NCBI RefSeq assembly: GCF_024752355.1
Contig: NZ_JANTHZ010000008.1
Span: 124,001-188,000, forward strand
Source: Ancylobacter mangrovi
Lineage (GTDB): Bacteria > Pseudomonadota > Alphaproteobacteria > Rhizobiales > Xanthobacteraceae
Direction: 5' to 3'
Length of the DNA: 64,000 nt
Positions 1 to 8,836 of this stretch are shown one piece after another; positions within the stretch are counted from its first letter, which is position 1, and each line of letters starts with the position of its first letter. The position numbers and the translations under genes were made by a program. The notes under the pieces were generated by a model that made no database searches, was not told where the DNA came from, and worked only from the letters and a program-made list of their open reading frames with translations.

Positions 1-138
1 GCCGAGCGTGTCCACCAGGCAGTTGCGCGCCACCGCCCGCACCTCGGGCGGCACCTCGCCCGGCGTGAAGCCGGCGCACCACTGCGCCAGCCGCCCGATG
101 GCGGTCGGGGCCCCGATGCCGGCCGAAGCCCCGCTCAC
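1..138 (-). CDS. MmgE/PrpD family protein, N-terminal part (cut by window edge)
   Basis: Only the first 46 codons are visible; the gene runs off the left edge. Translation from GTG at 138 gives an N-terminus ending [10 protein letters not shown]. This matches the conserved start of MmgE/PrpD proteins (2-methylcitrate dehydratase and relatives), where a helix containing A-R-x-x-L-D-x-L-G follows a G-E-x-P-x-x-V segment. The GTG overlaps the stop of the urocanase-like gene by four bases (GTGA), so the two are probably translationally coupled and act in one pathway. PrpD relatives dehydrate or isomerise hydroxy-acids; the substrate here is unknown. Family assignment rests on a short stretch. Confidence 0.7.
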   Translation of the reverse strand, partial: MSGASAGIGAPTAIGRLAQWCAGFTPGEVPPEVRAVARNCLVDTLG

Positions 139-1805
139 GGGGCGGACGAGGCCGATCGGGTCAGCCCTTCGCGCTCGACGGTGGCGATGGCTTCCTCGTA
201 GCCGGCGTCCGCATGGCGGAACACGGCGACGGAGGAATCGTTCGCCAGCACGCGGCGCAGGCGCCGGGCCGCGTCCTCGCTGCCGTCCGCCACCACCGCG
301 AAGCCGGCATGCTGCGAATAGCCGATGCCGACGCCGCCGCCATTGTGCAGCGACACCCAGGTCGCGCCGCTGGCGCAGGCGGTGAGCGCGTTCAGCATCG
401 GCCAGTCGGCGACCGCGTCGGAGCCGTCCAGCATGCCCTCGCTTTCGCGGTTCGGGCTGGCGACCGAGCCGGAGCTGATGTGGTCGCGGGTGACGATGAT
501 GGGCGCGGCGACCTCGCCGGAGGCCACCATCTCGTTGAGCGCGAGGCCCGCGGCGACGCGGTCCTGCAGCCCCATCCAGTAGCTGCGCGAGGGCAGGCCC
601 TGGAACTGGATGCGCTTCTCCGCCATGTCGATCCACCGGGCGAAGCTCGGATCGGCGACGATGCCCTTCAGCTTGCGGCTCGAATGCAGGATGTCCTGCT
701 GCTCGCCCGACAGCGCGATCCAGCGGAACTGGGTGCGGCCCCGGCAGAATTGCGGGCGCACATAGGCGCTGATGAAGCCGGGGAAGTCGAACGCCTCCTC
801 GACGCCGGCATCGCGCGCCATCTGGCGGATGTTGTTGCCGTAGTCGAACACGGGAATGCCGCGCGCGCGGAACTCGAGCATCGCCCGCACCTGCCGCGCC
901 ATGGTGTGTTTGGCGGCGGCGATGGTGCCCTCGGCGTCGGTCTCGCGCCGGCGCTCCCACTCGGCGATGCTCCAGCCGGCAGGGATGTAGCCGAACAGCG
1001 GGTCGTGGGCGGCGGTCTGGTCGGTGACGAGGTCGGGCAGCGTGCCACGCGCGAGGATCTCCTCATAGACCTCGGCTGCGTTGCCGATGAGCCCGATGGA
1101 GAGCGCCTCGCCGGTGCGCCGCGCTTCTGCGATCATCGCCAGCGCCTCGTCGAGGCTGCCGGCCTTGCGGTCGAGATAGCCGCCCTGGATGCGCCGCTCA
1201 ATGCGCTCCTCGCGCATCTCGATGGCGAGCACCGAGCAGCCGGCCATGACGCCGGCGAGCGGCTGCGCCCCGCCCATGCCGCCGAGCCCGGCGGTGAGCA
1301 GCCAGCGGCCGGAAAGATCGCCGCCATAATGCTGGCGGCCGGCCTCGACGAAGGTCTCGAAGGTGCCGCCGATGATGCCCTGGCTGCCGATATAGGTCCA
1401 GGAGCCGGCCGTCATCTGGCCGTACATCATCAGGCCCTTGCGCTCGAGCTCGTCGAACACTTCCTGCGTCGCCCAGCGGCTGACGAGGTTGGAATTGGCG
1501 ATCAGCACGCGCGGGGCGTCGGCATGGGTGCGGATGACGCCGACCGGCTTGCCGGACTGGATCAGCAGCGTCTCGTCCTGGTCCATCGCCTTCAGCGTGG
1601 AGACGATGCGGTCGAAGCATTCCCAGTTGCGCGCCGCCCGCCCGCGTCCACCATAGACCACCAGATCCTCGGGGCGTTCGGCGACCTCGGGATCGAGGTT
1701 GTTCATCAGCATGCGCAGCGGGCCTTCGGTCTGCCAGCTGCGGGCGTTGAGGACGGTGCCGCGCGGGGCGCGGACGATCCGGCTGTTCTTGGTGGCGGCG
1801 GTCAC
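135..1805 (-). CDS. urocanate hydratase family protein (HutU-like) lacking the catalytic Cys
   Basis: 556 aa, full length for urocanases (about 550-560). The NAD-binding glycine-rich segment [11 protein letters not shown] and the C-terminal blocks GSVASPNRE and [14 protein letters not shown] are all present. In true urocanases the signature FQGLPARICW carries the active-site Cys (Cys410 in Pseudomonas putida); here it reads [10 protein letters not shown], with Tyr409 in the Cys position. Canonical urocanase activity is therefore doubtful. The protein may hydrate a modified urocanate; urocanase relatives for thiourocanate and N-methylurocanate degradation are known. No hutH, hutI or hutF lies nearby. 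It is preceded by a LysR gene in the same direction and followed, with a 4-bp overlap, by an MmgE/PrpD gene. Automated annotation would call it hutU. Confidence 0.85.
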   Translation of the reverse strand: MTAATKNSRIVRAPRGTVLNARSWQTEGPLRMLMNNLDPEVAERPEDLVVYGGRGRAARNWECFDRIVSTLKAMDQDETLLIQSGKPVGVIRTHADAPRVLIANSNLVSRWATQEVFDELERKGLMMYGQMTAGSWTYIGSQGIIGGTFETFVEAGRQHYGGDLSGRWLLTAGLGGMGGAQPLAGVMAGCSVLAIEMREERIERRIQGGYLDRKAGSLDEALAMIAEARRTGEALSIGLIGNAAEVYEEILARGTLPDLVTDQTAAHDPLFGYIPAGWSIAEWERRRETDAEGTIAAAKHTMARQVRAMLEFRARGIPVFDYGNNIRQMARDAGVEEAFDFPGFISAYVRPQFCRGRTQFRWIALSGEQQDILHSSRKLKGIVADPSFARWIDMAEKRIQFQGLPSRSYWMGLQDRVAAGLALNEMVASGEVAAPIIVTRDHISSGSVASPNRESEGMLDGSDAVADWPMLNALTACASGATWVSLHNGGGVGIGYSQHAGFAVVADGSEDAARRLRRVLANDSSVAVFRHADAGYEEAIATVEREGLTRSASSAP

Positions 1806-1883
1806 GCAGGGCTCCTCATGCTGGTCGATCGCGGGGGGGCGACGAGCGGCACCATAGGAAGCGTATCGAATTAAGTGTACTAA

Positions 1884-1922
1884 TGAATTTTCATATATTG
1901 GATAAGACGAGTTTATTCAGAA
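1884..1922 (-). promoter_or_regulatory. AT-rich promoter region of the urocanase-like gene
   Basis: The 119-bp gap between the LysR stop and the urocanase-like start is markedly AT-rich in a GC-rich neighbourhood. It holds the palindrome TGAATTTTCA (1884-1893). The 10-mer TTTATTCAGA (1912-1921) recurs exactly in the LysR/acyl-CoA dehydrogenase divergent region (2851-2860). This suggests a shared binding site for the adjacent LysR regulator; the site itself is inferred. Confidence 0.45.
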
Positions 1923-1924
1923 CG

Positions 1925-2833
1925 TCACGTCGCCCCGCGGCCGCGGAAGTAGTCCTTCGCGACGGTGACGAAGGCTTCGGCCGCGCGCGTCATCGGCGCG
2001 TAGGCCGAGGAGCCGATGATGACGCGCTGCGGCGGCACGCTCTCCACGAGCGGGCGGCAGACCAGCGGCAGACCGTCATGGGAATGGTCGCCGAAGGGCC
2101 GCGTCACCAGCACGCTGTTGCCGAGGCCGTGGGCGACCATGCCGCGCACCGTCTCCAGCGAGGTGCAGCGCAGCAGCTGCTCGGGCATCGCCCCGGTCAT
2201 GCGGAACAGCGACAGGAAATAGTCGCGGCTGTGCGGCAGGTCGATCAGCACGAACGGCTCCAGCGCCAGGTCGCGCAGCGAGACCTGCGCCGCGTCGGCG
2301 AGCGGATGATCCTTCGCCAGCAGCGCATAGGGCGTGAGCGCGCCGAGCGGGGTGCGGGCCATCTCGCCGATCGTGTCGAGGTCGTAGAGCAAAGCGAGCT
2401 CGACCACGCCGTCGGCGAGATCGCGGTGGAGCTGGTCGAGCGGCTCCTCGCGCAGGCGCACCCGCACGTCGGGATGGGCGGCGCTGAAGGCGCGCAGCAG
2501 GCCCGGCGCATAGGCGGGCGCGAGAGTGGAGAAGACGCCGATCTCCAGCTCGCCGGTGAGCCGCCCGTCCTTGGTGCTGTCCATCACCGCATGGGCGTGG
2601 GCCAGCAGGTGGCGCACCTCGGCGAGCTTGCTGCGCCCGAACGGGGTGAGGTCGACCCCCTGCGCGTGGCGCCGCACGAACAGCTTCTGGCCGAAGCTCT
2701 GCTCGAGCTGGCCGATGGCGACCGAGATCGCCGGCTGCGACACGTGGAGCGCCTCGGCGGCACGCAGCGTGCTGCCGGCCTCGGCCGTGGCGACGAAATA
2801 GGTGAGCTGGCGCCAGGAGACGTTGATGGCCAC
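1925..2833 (-). CDS. LysR family transcriptional regulator
   Basis: 302 aa with an N-terminal winged helix-turn-helix (LTYFVATAEAGSTLRAAEAL, then HVSQPAISVAIGQLE) followed by a substrate-binding domain of the type II periplasmic fold, the standard LysR layout and length. Translation starts at GTG 2833. It sits between the urocanase-like gene (same strand, downstream) and the divergent acyl-CoA dehydrogenase, so it is placed to control both sides. A T-N11-A type palindrome TTCA-N5-TGAA lies in the 100-bp divergent gap. The effector is unknown; the neighbouring catabolic genes suggest a pathway intermediate. Confidence 0.92.
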   Translation of the reverse strand: MAINVSWRQLTYFVATAEAGSTLRAAEALHVSQPAISVAIGQLEQSFGQKLFVRRHAQGVDLTPFGRSKLAEVRHLLAHAHAVMDSTKDGRLTGELEIGVFSTLAPAYAPGLLRAFSAAHPDVRVRLREEPLDQLHRDLADGVVELALLYDLDTIGEMARTPLGALTPYALLAKDHPLADAAQVSLRDLALEPFVLIDLPHSRDYFLSLFRMTGAMPEQLLRCTSLETVRGMVAHGLGNSVLVTRPFGDHSHDGLPLVCRPLVESVPPQRVIIGSSAYAPMTRAAEAFVTVAKDYFRGRGAT

Positions 2834-2935
2834 TCGGTGAATTACCTTTATTTATTCAGATTATGAAAAGCCGATATTTTTGTTAATTAAGGGAGGGTGT
2901 CAAGCTCGGGCCTTCCTTCAGTTGCCGAGCCGCTC
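2834..2935. promoter_or_regulatory. divergent LysR / acyl-CoA dehydrogenase promoter region
   Basis: Short AT-rich divergent gap. TTCA-gatta-TGAA (2855-2867) fits the T-N11-A LysR box, and it overlaps the 10-mer TTTATTCAGA shared with the urocanase-like promoter. GGGAGG at 2891-2896 directly abuts a GTG at 2897, which is too close to serve that GTG; this is why the ATG at 2936 is preferred for the dehydrogenase. Confidence 0.45.
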
Positions 2936-4072
2936 ATGACCCCGTTCTGTACCGATGACGACCTTGCCATTGCCGACGCGATCACCCGTTTCGCGGCGCA
3001 GGAGATCGCCCCGCGCGCGCAGGCGATCGACGCCGAGCGGCGCTTCGCCGGCGAGCACCTGCCGGCGCTGGCGGAGATCGGTCTCACCGGCATGAACCTG
3101 CCCGAGCAATGGGGCGGGCCGGGCGCCTCGGCGGTGGCGCTCTATCTCGCTGTCGAGGCACTGGCGGGCGCCTGCGCCTCCACCACCTCCATGCTGACCG
3201 CGCATTTCCTCGCCACCGACGCGATCCTCATCGGCGGGGACGACGCGCAGCGCGGCCGCTGGCTGCCGCCGGCGGCGGCGGGCACCAGCCTCGGCGCCTT
3301 CGCGCTGACCGAGCCGCGCGCCGGCTCCAACCCGGCCGACATGAGCACGCGGGCGGTCCGCGAGGGCGACGCCTACCGGCTCAGCGGCACCAAGCACTTC
3401 ATCTCCAACGCCGCCCATGCCGACTTCATCGTCGTGTTCGCGCTCACAGACCCGGCGGCGCGGGCGCGCGGCATCAGCGCCTTCGTGGTGGAGCGCGGCA
3501 CGCCCGGCCTCGGCGTGAGCTCGCCCGAGCCGACCATGGGGCTGCGCGGCGGGCACGTGTTCGAGGTGCGCTTCGACGACTGCCTTATTCCCGCCGATTG
3601 CCGGCTCGGCGAGGAGGGCAGCGGCTTCCGCACCGCGATGAAGGTGCTCGACAATGGGCGGGTCGAGGTCGCGGCCACCTCCACCGGCATCGCCATGGCC
3701 GCGCTCGACGCCGCGCGCGGCTGGGTGCAGGAGCGTCAGGTCGACGGCGAGCCGATCGCCCGCTTCCAGGGCCTGCAATGGATGCTGGCGGACATGGCGA
3801 CCGACCTCGAGGCGGCCCGCCTGCTCGGCCTGCGCGCCGCGCATCTGCGCGCCCGCCACGCCCGCTTCTCGCAGGAGGCGGCGATGGCGAAGCTGTACGC
3901 GGCGGAGATGGCCGGGCGCGTCACCGATTCCGCGCTGCAGATCCATGGCGGCTACGGCTATGCGCAGGACCTGCCGCTGGAGCGCTATGTGCGCGATGCC
4001 CGCATCATGCGGATCTATGAGGGCTCGTCCGAGATCCAGCGCAACATCATCGCCCGCACGCTGCTGAAATGA
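2936..4072 (+). CDS. acyl-CoA dehydrogenase family protein
   Basis: 378 aa from ATG 2936; an in-frame GTG at 2897 would add 13 residues but abuts its Shine-Dalgarno. Length and layout match FAD-dependent acyl-CoA dehydrogenases: an N-terminal helical domain, a middle beta-domain with FALTEPRAGSNPADM (the usual A-x-T-E-P-x-A-G-S-D FAD and substrate loop), and a C-terminal helical domain ending IYEGSSEIQRNIIAR. The catalytic base is the Glu of YEG. It would form a 2,3-double bond in an acyl-CoA. The stop overlaps an upstream in-frame ATG of the RpiR frame, but the real RpiR start lies about 160 bp on. It begins the plus-strand catabolic run, so it probably acts on the carbon skeleton left after deamidination. 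Confidence 0.9.
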   Translation: MTPFCTDDDLAIADAITRFAAQEIAPRAQAIDAERRFAGEHLPALAEIGLTGMNLPEQWGGPGASAVALYLAVEALAGACASTTSMLTAHFLATDAILIGGDDAQRGRWLPPAAAGTSLGAFALTEPRAGSNPADMSTRAVREGDAYRLSGTKHFISNAAHADFIVVFALTDPAARARGISAFVVERGTPGLGVSSPEPTMGLRGGHVFEVRFDDCLIPADCRLGEEGSGFRTAMKVLDNGRVEVAATSTGIAMAALDAARGWVQERQVDGEPIARFQGLQWMLADMATDLEAARLLGLRAAHLRARHARFSQEAAMAKLYAAEMAGRVTDSALQIHGGYGYAQDLPLERYVRDARIMRIYEGSSEIQRNIIARTLLK

Positions 4073-4165
4073 CGGCGCTGCTGCTCCCCGCCCCGACCGG
4101 CACCATCCCTGCGATCTGCCTGCAAACTAGGCATGAGCGGGTGGATTCCTGCTCGATTTTGGATC

Positions 4166-4189
4166 AATCAGATCAAAATTTATCTGATT
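4166..4189. promoter_or_regulatory. 24-bp palindrome, candidate RpiR operator
   Basis: A near-perfect inverted repeat with half-sites AATCAGAT and ATCTGATT around an AT-rich centre lies in the AT-rich stretch 48 bp before the RpiR start codon. RpiR/SIS regulators bind AT-rich palindromes and often regulate themselves. The site is well placed to control the RpiR-ureohydrolase-transporter run. Function is inferred from position and symmetry. Confidence 0.5.
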
Positions 4190-4236
4190 TGAAACAAACG
4201 TTGCAGAGCGCGAAACAGCCCCCTATCGTGGCCGGC

Positions 4237-5196
4237 ATGAAACGCTCCGACTTCGTTGCCAGGGTGAAGCAGCACTTCGACGAGCTGCCCGGCCAGATCC
4301 GGGTCGCGGCCGGCTATGTGCTCGACCATCCCGAGGACGTGGCGCTGCTGTCGATGCGCGAGCAGGCGCGCCGCGCCGGCGTGCCGCCCGCGACCATGAC
4401 CCGCTTCGCCCAGCAGCTCGGCCTGACCGGGTTCGACGAGGTGCGCGCCATCCACGCCGCGGCCCTGCGCGAGGCGCCCGTCGCTTATGGCGGGCGGGCC
4501 GAGAACCTGCTGCGCCGCCATCGCGAGGTCGGCGATGCGGGCATCGCCACCGAGATGCTGGCCCGGCTGTCCGGCCACCTCACCGAGGTCGCCCTGCCCT
4601 CGCGGGTCGAGAAGCTGGTGGAAGCCGCCCGCGCCATGGTGGCGGCACGGCGGATCTACTGCCTCGGCCACCGCTCCTCCTTCCCGGCGGCGTTCCAGTT
4701 CAACTATTTGCTGTCCTTCTTCGACGACCGCTCGGTGCTGCTCGACGCCACCGGCGGCGTCGGCCATCCGGGCATGCTCGATTCCGGCCCCGGCGACGTG
4801 CTGCTGGTCATCTGCTACACGCCCGCCGCCCGCCATGTGGTGGAGGCCACCGCCTTCGCCCGCCGTCAGGGAGTGCGCGTCGTCGCCATCACCGACAGCG
4901 AGGCCAACGCGATCGGCCGGCTGGCCCATCTCACCCTGCTCGCCTCCAGCCAGTCGCCTTCCTTCTTCGACACGGTGACGCCGGCCTTCGCGGTCTGCGA
5001 GACGCTGGTGGCGCTGATCGCCGGCCTTCATCCCGGCGACGTCGCCGCCTCCGTGGCGCGCACCGAGGAGAAGCTCTGGGAGCTCGGCGTGTGGTGGCGG
5101 GAGGAGGATGCGCTGCCGGCCGGCCCGTCCGCGTCCCGCGGCGACGAAGCGGCCAGCCAGGCCGTGCCTGACCCCGCCAGAGCGGAGGCGGAATGA
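4237..5196 (+). CDS. RpiR/MurR family transcriptional regulator (HTH-SIS)
   Basis: 319 aa from ATG 4237 (MKRSDFVARVKQHF). The open frame extends 56 codons upstream, but that part crosses the AT-rich promoter and operator and does not resemble the family. Residues 1-75 form the RpiR helix-turn-helix (SMREQARRAGVPPATMTRFAQQLG); residues 120-260 are a SIS domain (IYCLGHRSSFPAAFQF, then GDVLLVICYTPAARHVVEA), which normally binds phosphosugars but also other ligands. It ends in a 4-bp overlap with ureohydrolase A, indicating one operon. Likely ligand: the imported compound or a product of it. Confidence 0.9.
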   Translation: MKRSDFVARVKQHFDELPGQIRVAAGYVLDHPEDVALLSMREQARRAGVPPATMTRFAQQLGLTGFDEVRAIHAAALREAPVAYGGRAENLLRRHREVGDAGIATEMLARLSGHLTEVALPSRVEKLVEAARAMVAARRIYCLGHRSSFPAAFQFNYLLSFFDDRSVLLDATGGVGHPGMLDSGPGDVLLVICYTPAARHVVEATAFARRQGVRVVAITDSEANAIGRLAHLTLLASSQSPSFFDTVTPAFAVCETLVALIAGLHPGDVAASVARTEEKLWELGVWWREEDALPAGPSASRGDEAASQAVPDPARAEAE

Positions 5197-6155
5197 TGGA
5201 CGCGCCCGCTCCCCGCTACGCCGCCTACATGCCCTCCGCCGGCATTGCGAGCTTCCTGCGCTCGCCGATCTGCGAGGACTTCGCGCAGGTCGAGGCCGAC
5301 GTGGCGGTGCTCGGCATCCCCTATGATTGCGGGGTTGGCTACCGCCCCGGCACGCGCTTCGGGCCGCGCGAGATCCGCAACCAGTCGACCCGCTACGCCG
5401 CCTGGGGCACCGGCAACGCCGCCGGCTACTGGGACGTCAACCGGAAGCAGCGCTTCCTGAAGGACGTCTCAATGGTCGATTGCGGCGATGTCGACATCAC
5501 CTATTTCGACATCGACGCCAACATGGCGAAGATCACCGCCTCGGTCGGCGCGCTGCTGGCGCGCGGGGCGCTGCCGGTGATCCTCGGTGGCGACCATTCG
5601 GTCACCTTCCCGAATGTGCGCGCCTTCGAGGCGCTCGGGCCGATCGACATCGTGCATATCGACGCGCACATGGACTGGCGCGACGAGATCGCCGGGGTGC
5701 GCTACACCAATGCGAGCCCGCTGCGGCGCGCCAAGGAGCTGCCCTTCGTGCGCCACATGGTGCAGCTCGGCATACGCGACGTGCGCACCCGCGAGAGCGA
5801 TTATGAGGACGCGCTCTCCCAGGGCGTGCGCATCTTCACCCGCGAGGACATTCGCGAGCAGGGCGTCAACGCCGTGCTGGAGGCGATGCCCGAGCTCGGC
5901 AACGTCTTCGTCACCATCGACATCGACGGTTTCGACCCTTCCATCGCCCCGGGCACCGGCTCGCCGACCGTGGACGGGCTGCTCTACCACGAGGCGCGCG
6001 CCCTCCTTCAGGGCGTCGCCGCGCGCGGGCGGGTGGTGGGCTTCGACCTGGTCGAGGTGAACCCGTTCATTGATGTCGAGGGGCAGACCAGCCTGCTCGC
6101 CACCACGCTGATCCTGGAATTCCTCGGCGCGATCTTCGCCGCGCGGGGGCGCTGA
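5193..6155 (+). CDS. agmatinase/ureohydrolase family protein A
   Basis: 320 aa, ureohydrolase (arginase/agmatinase) superfamily. Metal-binding motifs are in order: GGDHS, DAHMDWR and DIDGFDP. These give the binuclear Mn site that hydrolyses guanidino or amidino groups. Two family landmarks differ. The usual His-Gly that follows the DAH motif in agmatinases reads YTNASP, and the Glu of the usual APGTGTPE loop is Thr (APGTGSPT). DAHxDxR recalls formiminoglutamase. Substrate specificity is therefore open: agmatine is not supported, and a guanidino-acid or formimino compound is possible. It overlaps the RpiR stop by 4 bp and is followed by the ABC transporter genes. Confidence 0.88.
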   Translation: MMDAPAPRYAAYMPSAGIASFLRSPICEDFAQVEADVAVLGIPYDCGVGYRPGTRFGPREIRNQSTRYAAWGTGNAAGYWDVNRKQRFLKDVSMVDCGDVDITYFDIDANMAKITASVGALLARGALPVILGGDHSVTFPNVRAFEALGPIDIVHIDAHMDWRDEIAGVRYTNASPLRRAKELPFVRHMVQLGIRDVRTRESDYEDALSQGVRIFTREDIREQGVNAVLEAMPELGNVFVTIDIDGFDPSIAPGTGSPTVDGLLYHEARALLQGVAARGRVVGFDLVEVNPFIDVEGQTSLLATTLILEFLGAIFAARGR

Positions 6156-6234
6156 AAGGCACCCGGCGCGCTCGTGGCGCCGGGGGCTCAATGAAAAAAT
6201 TCAAGCATAAACAAAGACCTCGAAGGAGTTGGGA

Positions 6235-7734
6235 ATGAAGAAGAGATTTATCGGCGCCCTGGGCGCGGCGGCGATCAGCCTGACCGCGCTGATGGCCCCG
6301 GCCATGGCGGCAGGCACGCTGCGCGTGGCCATCCCCTCGAACCTCAACACGCTCGACGCCGCCAAGACCAAGCTCGGCGAAGAGTACATCATGAACTTCC
6401 TCATCTTCAGCGGACTGACGGAAGTCGACGGCAAGGGCGGCGTGAAGCCCGACCTCGCCGAGAGCTGGAGCAAGAGCGACGACCAGAAGACCTGGACCTT
6501 CAAGCTGCGTCCCGGAGTGAAATTCCATGACGGCCGCGAGCTCGAGGCCGCCGACGTCAAGGCCTCCATCGAGCGCATCAAGGACAAGGCCACCGGCTCG
6601 CCGGCGCGCGTGAACTTCGACATCGTCGACAGCATCGAGACGCCGGACAAGGAGACCGTCGTCTTCAAGCTGAAGATCCCCTATTCGGGCTTCGCCGAGC
6701 TGTTCGGCGACCGCCAGGTGCGCATCCTGCCGCGCGACAAGTTCGACACCATCGCCACCCATCCGATCGGCACCGGGCCGTTCATGTTCAAGTCCTTCAC
6801 GCCCGGCGACCGCGTCGAGCTGGTGAAGAACCCCGACTATTACGTGAAGGGCGAGCCCAAGCTCGACGCCGTGACCTTCCGCATCATGCCGGAGAGCGCG
6901 GCGGAGATCGCGGCGCTGGAGACCGGCGACGTCGACCTCGTCTGGAGCCTGCCGCTCGAATCCATCGACCAGATGAAGGACAACCCGGACATCGTCGTCG
7001 ACTCGACGCCGACCTCGACCTGGGACGGCCTCATCATGAACAGCGCCAAGAAGCCGTTCGACGATGCGCGCGTGCGCAAGGCGGTGCTGATGGCGCTGGA
7101 CAAGAAGGCGCTGGTCGAGGTCGCGCTCTACGGCCAGGGCACCCCGACCCACACCATGATCCCGCCCTCGCACCCCTACTACAACTCGGATATCCCGATC
7201 GGCGCGCCCGACGTCGAGGGCGCCAAGAAGCTCCTCGCCGAGGCCGGCTATCCGGACGGCTTCGAGGCCACGCTCTACGTCCCGGTCGGCCGCCCGACGC
7301 GCGAGCGCCTCGGCATCGCCGCCAAGGAGATGCTGGCGCCGGTCGGCATCAAGGTCGATATCCAGCGCGTGCCGTGGGACAAGTTCGTGAAGGAGATCGA
7401 GGGCAAGGCCGCCTTCTACGCGGACGGCTTCTTCAGCCGGCCGACCATCGACACCTCGATCTACCCCTTCTACCACTCGACCGGGTCGTGGAACACGCAG
7501 CTCTGGAACTACAAGAACCCGGAGATCGACAAGGTCCTGGACGACGCCCGCGCCGCCAAGACCGAGGACGAGCGCGCCGCGCTGTACAAGAAGTTCCAGG
7601 CGCTCGCCGAGGACAACCCGGCCGGGGCGATCCCCTACGTGCTCAACCACGTCAACGCTTACCGCAAGAACGTGAAGGGCTTCCATTCCAGCCCGATGAT
7701 GTGGCTCGACCTGCGCGAGACCACGGTCGAGTGA
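6235..7734 (+). CDS. ABC transporter substrate-binding protein, family 5 (peptide/nickel type)
   Basis: 499 aa. ATG 6235 is preceded by GAAGGAG (6222-6228). Residues 1-26 are a signal peptide with cleavage after APAMA. The mature part follows the SBP_bac_5 pattern: GTLRVAIPSNLNTLDA at its start and KTWTFKLRPGVKFHDGRELEA in the first lobe. It would capture a peptide-like or small cationic ligand in the periplasm and deliver it to the permeases encoded next. The gene is separated from the permease by two strong stem-loops, consistent with higher expression of the binding protein than of the membrane parts. Confidence 0.93.
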   Translation: MKKRFIGALGAAAISLTALMAPAMAAGTLRVAIPSNLNTLDAAKTKLGEEYIMNFLIFSGLTEVDGKGGVKPDLAESWSKSDDQKTWTFKLRPGVKFHDGRELEAADVKASIERIKDKATGSPARVNFDIVDSIETPDKETVVFKLKIPYSGFAELFGDRQVRILPRDKFDTIATHPIGTGPFMFKSFTPGDRVELVKNPDYYVKGEPKLDAVTFRIMPESAAEIAALETGDVDLVWSLPLESIDQMKDNPDIVVDSTPTSTWDGLIMNSAKKPFDDARVRKAVLMALDKKALVEVALYGQGTPTHTMIPPSHPYYNSDIPIGAPDVEGAKKLLAEAGYPDGFEATLYVPVGRPTRERLGIAAKEMLAPVGIKVDIQRVPWDKFVKEIEGKAAFYADGFFSRPTIDTSIYPFYHSTGSWNTQLWNYKNPEIDKVLDDARAAKTEDERAALYKKFQALAEDNPAGAIPYVLNHVNAYRKNVKGFHSSPMMWLDLRETTVE

Positions 7735-7742
7735 GCTGACGC

Positions 7743-7818
7743 TCGCCCGCCTCTCTCCCGCGGGCGATGTCCCCCGCTGCCCGCGGGATGCGCCCGGCCC
7801 TCCTTAGGAGCCGGGCGC
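7743..7818 (+). terminator. tandem stem-loops between binding protein and permease
   Basis: Two GC-rich inverted repeats: TCGCCCGC/GCGGGCGA at 7743-7767, and GCGCCCGGC pairing with CCGGGCGC at 7790-7818, with a CTCC/GGAG extension around a TTA loop. No long T-run follows, so these are more likely to stabilise the binding-protein transcript or cause partial termination than to end transcription fully. Confidence 0.5.
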
Positions 7819-7879
7819 GCCTTCTCCTCCTGCTGCTCAGGTCCCGCCGCGCGCGGGGCCGCAACGCCCGGGAAGTCCC

Positions 7880-8836
7880 ATGGTCCTTTACGTGATCAAG
7901 CGCCTCGTCGGCATCGTCGCGATCCTGGTCGTGATGTCGGTGCTGGTGTTCGCCATCACGCAGGTGATGCCCGGCAACGTCGCCCATATCCTCGCCGGGC
8001 AGTTCGCCGACGACGCCACCATCAAGGCCATCGAGCACAAGCTCGGCCTCGACGCGCCGGCCTATGTCCAGTACTGGCGCTGGGCGAGCGGGGTGCTGAG
8101 CGGCAATCTCGGCAATTCCCTCATCATGGAGCGGCCGGTCGGCCCGCTGATCTGGGACGCCTTCATGTCCTCGGCGCTGCTGGCGGCCATCGCCTTCGTC
8201 ATGGTCGCGGTGTTCGGCATCGTGCTCGGCGTGCTCGCCGCGGTCCGGCAGAACCGCTTCACCGACCATGCGGTGTCGGTGTTCTCCTATATCGGCGTGT
8301 CGGTGCCGGAGTTCTTCTGGGCCATCGTCGCCATCATCGTCTTCGCCCGCTATCTCGACTGGCTGCCGAGCGGGGGCGCGGGGAACCTCTCGCACGGCGT
8401 CTGGTCCTGGGCCTCGCATCTGATCCTGCCGTCGCTGACCCTGACCTTCACCCTCATCGCCCATGTCTCGCGCCTCACGCGCTCCTCGATGATCGAGACG
8501 CTGCGCTCCAACTATGTGCGCAACGCCCGCGCCAAGGGGCTGCCGGAGGGCGTGATCATCCGCCGCCACGCGCTGCGCAACGCGCTGCTGCCGACCATCA
8601 CCGTGCTCGCCATCGATGTCGGCTGGCTGCTCGGCAATATCGTGGTGGTGGAGGCGGTGTTCTCCTATCCCGGCATCGGGCGGCTGCTGCTGTTCGCCAT
8701 CGAGCGCCACGACCTGCCGCTGATCCAGGCCGGAATCCTGCTGATCGCGGCGGTCTACTGCTTCGCCAACCTCATCGCCGACCTGCTCTATGCCTATTTC
8801 AACCCGAAGATCCGCTATGGCCATGCCGAAAGCTGA
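7880..8836 (+). CDS. ABC transporter permease (DppB-like)
   Basis: 318 aa with about six membrane segments. The N-terminus VIKRLVGIVAILVVMSVLVF is the first helix typical of DppB/OppB permeases, and the cytoplasmic coupling loop reads NYVRNARAKGLPEGVIIRRHALRN (EAA-like motif). It forms the inner-membrane channel with the next gene product. Its 3' end overlaps the start of that gene by about 20 bp, so the two are cotranslated. Confidence 0.93.
   Translation: MVLYVIKRLVGIVAILVVMSVLVFAITQVMPGNVAHILAGQFADDATIKAIEHKLGLDAPAYVQYWRWASGVLSGNLGNSLIMERPVGPLIWDAFMSSALLAAIAFVMVAVFGIVLGVLAAVRQNRFTDHAVSVFSYIGVSVPEFFWAIVAIIVFARYLDWLPSGGAGNLSHGVWSWASHLILPSLTLTFTLIAHVSRLTRSSMIETLRSNYVRNARAKGLPEGVIIRRHALRNALLPTITVLAIDVGWLLGNIVVVEAVFSYPGIGRLLLFAIERHDLPLIQAGILLIAAVYCFANLIADLLYAYFNPKIRYGHAES

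Noticed and set aside
213-1874. A 553-codon plus-strand open frame opposite the urocanase-like gene
   Set aside because: Pure shadow of the minus-strand gene, which has all urocanase family blocks.
5193-6155. Agmatinase (SpeB) in polyamine synthesis
   Set aside because: Key agmatinase loop residues are missing and no arginine decarboxylase is nearby; context is a transporter and catabolic genes.
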